Assembly (NCBI GenBank): GCA_900759575.1
Contig: CAAEVU010000157.1
Span: 1-6,543 of the forward strand
From: Clostridia bacterium
GTDB taxonomy: Bacteria > Bacillota > Clostridia > Oscillospirales > Acutalibacteraceae
DNA length: 6,543 nt
Reading direction: 5' to 3'
The notes under the pieces were generated by a model. It worked only from the letters and a program-made list of their open reading frames with translations. It had not been told where the DNA came from and did no database searches. Positions 1 to 3,711 of the stretch are shown here, in pieces; position 1 is the first letter of the stretch, and the number at the start of each line of letters is the position of its first letter. The position numbers were made by a program, and so were the translations under genes.

Positions 1-1586
1 GCGATGATGAGCTTGGTCGTCTCGGGGATGAACTTGCGGAAGCCCTCGCGGATGAGCGCGTCCGTGCGCGTGTCCACGGCGCTGGTGGAGTCGTCCAGGA
101 TGAGGATCTTGGGTTTTTTCAGCAGAGCCCGGGCAATGCACAGACGCTGTTTCTGGCCGCCAGACACGTTGGAGCCGCCCTGTTCAATGTATGTATCGTA
201 TTTAATGGGGAACTGCTGGATGAATTCATCCGCCTGAGAAAGCCGGCAGGCTTCTTCCAGTTCCTCGTCAGTGGCGTTGGGGTTGCCCCAGCGCAGGTTG
301 TCCTTGATGGTGCCGGAGAACAGCTCGTTCTTTTGGAGCACCACGGCTACCTGGTTGCGCAGGGTTTCCAAATCGTAGTTGCGCACGTCCACGCCGCCCA
401 CTTTCACGCAGCCTTCGGTGGCGTCGTACAGACGGGGGATCAGCTGGATCAAGCTGGATTTGGAAGAACCGGTGCCGCCCAGGATACCGATGATCTCCCC
501 GGACTTGATGTGCAGGTCAATGTTGGACAAAGCCATGCGGGAGGCTTTCTTGAAATACTTGAAGCTCACGTGGTCGAAGTCGATGGAGCCATCCTTCACT
601 TCCATCACCGGGTTTTCCGGATTGTGCAGGGTGCTTTCCTCGTTGAGCACTGCCACAATACGTTCGGCGGATTCCAAAGACATGGTGATCATAACGAAGA
701 TCATGGAGAGCATCATCAGGCTCATCAGGATCTGGAAGCTATAGGTGAGCAGGGAGGACATCTGGCCCACAGCCAGGTCCAGACCCTGGGAAGTGATGAC
801 CGTGTAGGAGCCGAAGGAAAGCACAAACACCATCACGCCGTAAACGCAGAACTGCATCAGAGGGTTGTTGATGGCCAGAATCCGTTCAGCCTTGGTGAAG
901 TCTTTCCGCACGTCCTCAGCGGCGAAGTTGAACTTTTTCTTTTCATAATCTTCCCGCACATAGGATTTGACCACCCGCATACCACGGATGTTTTCCTGTA
1001 CGGAAGCGTTCAAAGCATCGTACTTCCGGAATACCCGGCGGAACAGGGGCATGGTCTTGCGGGTGACGAAGATCAGTCCAATGCCCAGAATGGGAATGGT
1101 GACCAGGAACACCAGAGCCATTTTGCCGCCCATGACAAAGCCCATGACAAAGGAGAAGATCAGCATCAAGGGGCAGCGGATGGCGGTACGGATGATCATC
1201 ATGTAGGCCATCTGGACGTTGGTGATGTCGGTGGTCAACCGGGTCACAAGGCTGGACACGGAAAACCGGTCGATGTTTTCAAAGGAATAGGTTTGGATCT
1301 TGTAGAACATGTCTTTGCGCAGGTTGCGGGCGAAACCGCAGCTGGCGGTAGAGCAGGCAGCGCCGGCCAGGGCGCCGAAAGCCAGCGAAAGGCCGGCCAT
1401 GACCACAAGAACAGCGCCGTAGCCCAAAAGCCTGGGCATGGCGATGCCCAACTGGATCTCGTTGACCAGGTTGGCGATGACGAAGGGGAGGATACATTCC
1501 ATAATGACTTCCCCGGTGACGAAGACAGGAGCCAAGATGGATGGTTTCTTGTACTCCCGAATGCTTTTTGCCAGAGTTCTTATCAT
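1..1586 (-). CDS. ABC exporter half-transporter (membrane domain + ATPase), degenerate-site subunit; C-terminus cut by window edge
   Basis: This is a multidrug-type ABC exporter half. 528 codons are visible from ATG at 1586, and related proteins usually run about 570-600 residues. The start follows AAGGAAGG with 7 nt spacing, and the N-terminus (MIRTLAKSIREYKK) is the usual form for the family. Residues 1 to about 320 hold the six-helix exporter membrane domain. The ATPase domain then shows Walker A GGTGSSKS (370-377), the Q-loop glutamine at 418, signature VSGGQ (474-478) and Walker B ILILDD (494-499). The histidine switch lies beyond the edge. Two motifs are atypical: serine replaces the last Walker A glycine before lysine, and Asp499 replaces the catalytic glutamate. 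In heterodimeric exporters such as TM287/288 and BmrCD, an Asp at this place marks the subunit with the degenerate ATP site. I infer a partner half-transporter just beyond the left edge in the same operon. The substrate is unknown; drug or lipid export is likely. Confidence 0.93.
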   Translation of the reverse strand, partial: MIRTLAKSIREYKKPSILAPVFVTGEVIMECILPFVIANLVNEIQLGIAMPRLLGYGAVLVVMAGLSLAFGALAGAACSTASCGFARNLRKDMFYKIQTYSFENIDRFSVSSLVTRLTTDITNVQMAYMMIIRTAIRCPLMLIFSFVMGFVMGGKMALVFLVTIPILGIGLIFVTRKTMPLFRRVFRKYDALNASVQENIRGMRVVKSYVREDYEKKKFNFAAEDVRKDFTKAERILAINNPLMQFCVYGVMVFVLSFGSYTVITSQGLDLAVGQMSSLLTYSFQILMSLMMLSMIFVMITMSLESAERIVAVLNEESTLHNPENPVMEVKDGSIDFDHVSFKYFKKASRMALSNIDLHIKSGEIIGILGGTGSSKSSLIQLIPRLYDATEGCVKVGGVDVRNYDLETLRNQVAVVLQKNELFSGTIKDNLRWGNPNATDEELEEACRLSQADEFIQQFPIKYDTYIEQGGSNVSGGQKQRLCIARALLKKPKILILDDSTSAVDTRTDALIREGFRKFIPETTKLII

Positions 1587-1593
1587 AGCAAAA

Positions 1594-1601
1594 CCTTCCT
1601 T
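1594..1601 (-). promoter_or_regulatory. Ribosome binding site of the left ABC gene
   Basis: On the minus strand AAGGAAGG lies 7 nt before ATG at 1586. It decides the start, because the same reading frame stays open for about 62 more codons upstream without a comparable site at any alternative start. Confidence 0.75.
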
Positions 1602-1760
1602 TCTAACGTAGTCTAGTCTCCCCACCAGCCTCAGTCCAAGGAAGAGGCGCGGCTTCCGCAAAACACACAAAACCGCCCGACGGAACCACAAAGGAGACGG
1701 CCGCGAAACAAGGGCCGCCAGTTCCTTCTGTTCCGACCGTGGACGGTGCGGAAAGGGAAT

Positions 1761-1772
1761 CAAATATATTTG
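1761..1772. repeat. Perfect 12-bp palindrome CAAATATATTTG
   Basis: This perfect dyad abuts and slightly overlaps the MarR-like operator, inside the start of the ABC leader. It may be a second regulator half-site or part of an extended operator. AT-rich palindromes of this size can also occur by chance. Confidence 0.35.
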
Positions 1773-1788
1773 TTAGGTATCGAACTAA
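1769..1788. promoter_or_regulatory. Candidate MarR-type operator
   Basis: TTTGTTAGGT/ATCGAACTAA is a 20-bp inverted repeat with 7 of 10 positions symmetric. The right half-site ATCGAACTAA resembles those of MarR-family operators in Bacillota. It overlaps the last base of the minus-strand -10 box and the predicted start of transcription, the usual place for a repressor. No marR gene is in the window, so the regulator would be encoded elsewhere. Confidence 0.4.
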
Positions 1789-1816
1789 TTTTAAGGCAAA
1801 TAGTTCTCTTTGTCAA
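1788..1816 (-). promoter_or_regulatory. Sigma-A promoter for the left ABC gene
   Basis: On the minus strand TTGACA (1816-1811), a 17-bp spacer and TAAAAT (1793-1788) form a near-consensus promoter. Transcription should begin near 1781, leaving an approximately 195-nt leader before the ABC start codon. It diverges from the MATE promoter; the -35 boxes are about 120 bp apart. Confidence 0.82.
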
Positions 1817-1934
1817 GAGTTTTGGGGGCAAAAAAATACAAAAACAGGGGTTGAGATTTTGGGCAAAAGCAAGGAGGAAAAATGGCCGGAAACGGGAGCC
1901 CGAAAACCGGGGGAGAGAGGGGTGGGAAGGACTC
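1817..1934. other. Spacer between the divergent promoters
   Basis: This stretch is purine-rich on the plus strand. The only gene-like signal is AAGGAGG (1871-1877) placed 4 nt before ATG at 1882, opening a 26-codon frame that ends in TAA at 1962. That frame runs through the MATE promoter, has a low-complexity Gly/Glu/Lys composition and has no clear promoter of its own, so I do not call it a gene. I see no RNA gene or mobile-element end here. Confidence 0.5.
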
Positions 1935-1963
1935 TTGCGAAGGGGAAAGTTCTATGTTATAAT
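1935..1963 (+). promoter_or_regulatory. Sigma-A promoter with extended -10 for the MATE gene
   Basis: TTGCGA (1935-1940), a 17-bp spacer and a perfect TATAAT (1958-1963) preceded by TG at 1955-1956 (TGTTATAAT) form a strong extended -10 promoter. Transcription should start near 1970, giving a leader of about 90 nt before the MATE start at 2060. Confidence 0.85.
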
Positions 1964-1987
1964 CTGGTAAAATCATAAAGTGAACAA

Positions 1988-2038
1988 TTTGGCGAAGTGA
2001 ATGCAGTGGGGCCTTGGGCCCCACTTTCCTTTGCCGGA
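1988..2038 (+). promoter_or_regulatory. Nested stem-loop in the MATE mRNA leader
   Basis: A perfect 9-bp hairpin, AGTGGGGCC (2005-2013), loop TTG, GGCCCCACT (2017-2025), sits inside a longer stem. In that outer stem TTTGGCGAA (1988-1996) pairs with TTTGCCGGA (2030-2038), using three G-U pairs. The whole lies between the promoter and the Shine-Dalgarno site and is followed by TTTTT (2040-2044). It could be an attenuator, a translational switch or an mRNA-stabilising element. Some mepA-type MATE genes have guanidine-sensing leaders, but I cannot recognise that motif here. Confidence 0.55.
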
Positions 2039-2046
2039 ATTTTTGT

Positions 2047-2053
2047 GGGAGGT
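2047..2053 (+). promoter_or_regulatory. Ribosome binding site of the MATE gene
   Basis: GGGAGGT lies 7 nt (from GGAGG) before ATG at 2060. This selects 2060 over the in-frame GTG at 1997, which has no Shine-Dalgarno sequence and would put leader-hairpin sequence into the protein. Confidence 0.88.
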
Positions 2054-2059
2054 AATGCC

Positions 2060-3469
2060 ATGGAAGATGCCCAAAAGACAGAAATATTTGAACGAATGCC
2101 CGTTCCCCGGGCGGTGGTGAAGCTGGCGGTGCCCACGGTGCTCAGTTCCTTGGTCATGGTGCTTTACAACCTGGCGGATACTTACTTTGTGGGCATGCTC
2201 AACAACGCGGTGCAGAACGCCGCGGTCACCTTGGCAGCGCCTTTGCTGCTGGCGTTCAACGCGGTGAACAACCTGTTCGGCGTGGGAAGTTCCAGCATGA
2301 TGAGCCGTTCCCTGGGCAAAAAAGATTATGATACCGTGTACCGCAGTTCCGCCTTCGGCTTTTATTGCGCCATCATCGCCGGGCTGCTGTTTTCGGTGGC
2401 CTACACCATTTTCCAGCGGCCTTTGCTGACCCTGCTGGGCGGCACTCCCGAAACCTTGGAAGCCACCATCGCCTATGCCCGGTGGACCGTGACCTTCGGT
2501 GCGGTGCCCGCCATCCTCAACGTGGTGATGGCCTACCTGGTCCGGGCGGAGGGCTCGGCCATGCACGCCAGCATCGGCACCATGAGCGGTTGTTTTTTGA
2601 ATATCCTGCTGGACCCCATTTTCATCCTTCCCTGGGGGTTGAATATGGGCGCAGCAGGAGCCGGCTTGGCCACCTTCCTCTCCAACTGCGTGGCTTGCCT
2701 GTATTTCTTCACCCTGCTGTATTTTAAACGGGGCAAAACCTACGTGTGCATCAAGCCTTCCATGTTTGGGTTCCGGAAGTACATTGTGGTGGGCGTGTGC
2801 TCGGTGGGCATCCCGGCCTCCATTCAAAATTTGCTGAACGTTACCGGCATGAGCGTGCTGAACAATTTCACCTCCGGGTTTGGTTCCAACGCCGTGGCGG
2901 CCATGGGCATTGCCCAGAAGATCAACTCGGTGACGGTGCAGATCGCCCTGGGCTTGTCCCAAGGCATCATGCCGCTGATCAGCTACAACTATGCCAGCGG
3001 CAATATCAAGCGGATGAAAAAGGTGTTTTTCTTTGCCGCCCGCATCGCCTTGATCTTCCTGGTGTTCATGGAAATCGTCTACTACGTGGGCGCCCATGTG
3101 TGGGTGGGCCTGTTTATGCAGGACCAGCAGATCGTGGAATACGGCTCCCGGTTCTTGCGGGGATTCTGCTTGGGCATGCCCTTTTTGGCCATGGATTTCC
3201 TGGCGGTGGGCGTGTTCCAGGCAACAGGACTGGGCAAAAACGCCTTCCTGTTCGCCGTGTTGCGGAAAGTGGTGCTGGAGATCCCGGCGCTGTTTATCCT
3301 GAACGCTCTGTTCCCCCTGTATGGCTTGGCCTATGCTCAGTTTACCGCGGAGATCATCCTTTGTATTGCCGCGGTGGTGGTCCTGGCCCGGCTGTTCCGC
3401 AAGTGGGAACAGAAGTACCAGAAACCAGACCTCTCTGCCGAAGATCGTGGGGACCCTGCCGGTACTTAA
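2060..3469 (+). CDS. MATE-family multidrug/cation antiporter, MepA-like
   Basis: This is a complete 469-residue inner-membrane exporter; MATE proteins are usually about 440-480 residues. The family expels cationic drugs or metabolites in exchange for Na+ or H+. It shows twelve expected membrane segments in two six-helix halves. The N-half has the MepA-like signatures LADTYFVGML (38-47) and LAFNAVNNLFGVGSSSMMSR (64-83). MAYLVRAEGS (158-167) and LLDPIFILPWG (183-193) are also typical. The C-half has GIPASIQNLLN (250-260) and GLSQGIMPLISYNYASGN (298-315), the matching repeat. The C-terminus is a short charged cytoplasmic tail. The start at 2060 is set by its ribosome binding site. The gene is transcribed alone, from its own promoter to a terminator 30 nt after TAA. 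It is divergent from an ABC exporter and convergent with a MacB-like ABC gene. The family call is firm; the substrate and coupling ion cannot be read from the sequence. Confidence 0.95.
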   Translation: MEDAQKTEIFERMPVPRAVVKLAVPTVLSSLVMVLYNLADTYFVGMLNNAVQNAAVTLAAPLLLAFNAVNNLFGVGSSSMMSRSLGKKDYDTVYRSSAFGFYCAIIAGLLFSVAYTIFQRPLLTLLGGTPETLEATIAYARWTVTFGAVPAILNVVMAYLVRAEGSAMHASIGTMSGCFLNILLDPIFILPWGLNMGAAGAGLATFLSNCVACLYFFTLLYFKRGKTYVCIKPSMFGFRKYIVVGVCSVGIPASIQNLLNVTGMSVLNNFTSGFGSNAVAAMGIAQKINSVTVQIALGLSQGIMPLISYNYASGNIKRMKKVFFFAARIALIFLVFMEIVYYVGAHVWVGLFMQDQQIVEYGSRFLRGFCLGMPFLAMDFLAVGVFQATGLGKNAFLFAVLRKVVLEIPALFILNALFPLYGLAYAQFTAEIILCIAAVVVLARLFRKWEQKYQKPDLSAEDRGDPAGT

Positions 3470-3496
3470 ACGGCGCGCCAAATTATATGAAACTTG

Positions 3497-3524
3497 AAAA
3501 AGCCTCCTTCGGGAGGCTTTTTTT
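3497..3524 (+). terminator. Intrinsic terminator of the MATE gene
   Basis: AGCCTCC (3501-3507), tetraloop TTCG and GGAGGCT (3512-3518) form a perfect 7-bp stem, extended by AAAA/TTTT pairs. A seven-T run (3518-3524) follows. It begins about 30 nt past the MATE stop codon. Confidence 0.93.
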
Positions 3525-3545
3525 ATGGGCTCCACCACAAACTGC

Positions 3546-3578
3546 AAAAAAACCGCCGCCCCGAAGGGCGGCGGTTTT
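3546..3578 (-). terminator. Intrinsic terminator of the MacB-like gene (possibly bidirectional)
   Basis: CCGCCGCCC (3553-3561), loop CGAA, GGGCGGCGG (3566-3574) is a perfect 9-bp GC stem flanked by A and T runs. Read on the minus strand it has a UUCG loop and ends in seven Ts (3552-3546), fitting termination of the gene ending at 3712. On the plus strand four Ts follow, so it may also back up the MATE terminator. Confidence 0.88.
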
Positions 3579-3711
3579 CAGATGTTGCCGGTTTTAGAAA
3601 TGATCGAAACACACCAGTTCTTCCAGAGAACGGGTTTGGGAATGAAGGGGCAGGGGAGCCCCGTCCGGGGCGGGGTAACCCATGGGCAGACAGGGTCAAG
3701 AGCGGTTTCAA
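3579..3711 (-). other. 3' untranslated region of the MacB-like mRNA
   Basis: These 133 bases separate the minus-strand stop codon from its terminator. They hold one GC-rich hairpin, GCCCC (3658-3662), loop GTCC, GGGGC (3667-3671), with no T run after it on either strand. I see no supported gene. Confidence 0.5.

Larger units (their letters stand above)
1587..1781 (-). promoter_or_regulatory. Long structured 5' leader of the ABC gene; candidate attenuator
   Basis: About 195 nt separate the predicted transcription start (near 1781) from the ABC start codon. Read on the minus strand, hairpin A is TTCCG-C-ACCG, loop TCCA, CGGT-CGGAA (1753-1731, one bulged base). Hairpin B pairs GGCGGCC (1719-1713) with GGCCGTC (1702-1696) around a 10-nt loop. 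CCGTC (1700-1696) can instead pair with GGCGG (1677-1673), which is followed directly by TTTTGTGTGTTTT (1672-1660), a weak terminator-like form. A third stem pairs GGTTCCG (1687-1681) with CGGAA-G-CC (1658-1651). The pairings are mutually exclusive. A possible leader ORF (TTG 1711 to TGA 1631) runs through them. The structures are read directly from the sequence; regulation is inferred. Ribosome-mediated attenuation upstream of bmrCD in Bacillus subtilis is a precedent. Confidence 0.45.

Noticed and set aside
333..1616. A 427-codon plus-strand open frame opposite the left ABC gene
   Set aside because: It is the antisense shadow of a clear ABC exporter. Its product is His/Gln/Asp-rich with no recognisable fold, and it has no convincing ribosome binding site.
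1997..2059. GTG at 1997 as the MATE start
   Set aside because: It lacks a Shine-Dalgarno site and would translate the leader hairpin; ATG at 2060 has an ideal GGGAGGT.
3472..3479. GGCGCGCC palindrome after the MATE stop
   Set aside because: It is an 8-bp GC palindrome with no T run or partner repeat, most simply chance in GC-rich DNA.
1973..3547. A 524-codon minus-strand open frame opposite the MATE gene
   Set aside because: It is a shadow frame created by GC-rich third positions. Its His/Gln/Gly-rich composition is an artefact, and the plus strand encodes a full MATE protein with promoter, ribosome binding site and terminator.
3658..3671. GCCCC/GGGGC hairpin as a terminator
   Set aside because: No T run follows on either strand, and a far better terminator lies at 3546-3578.
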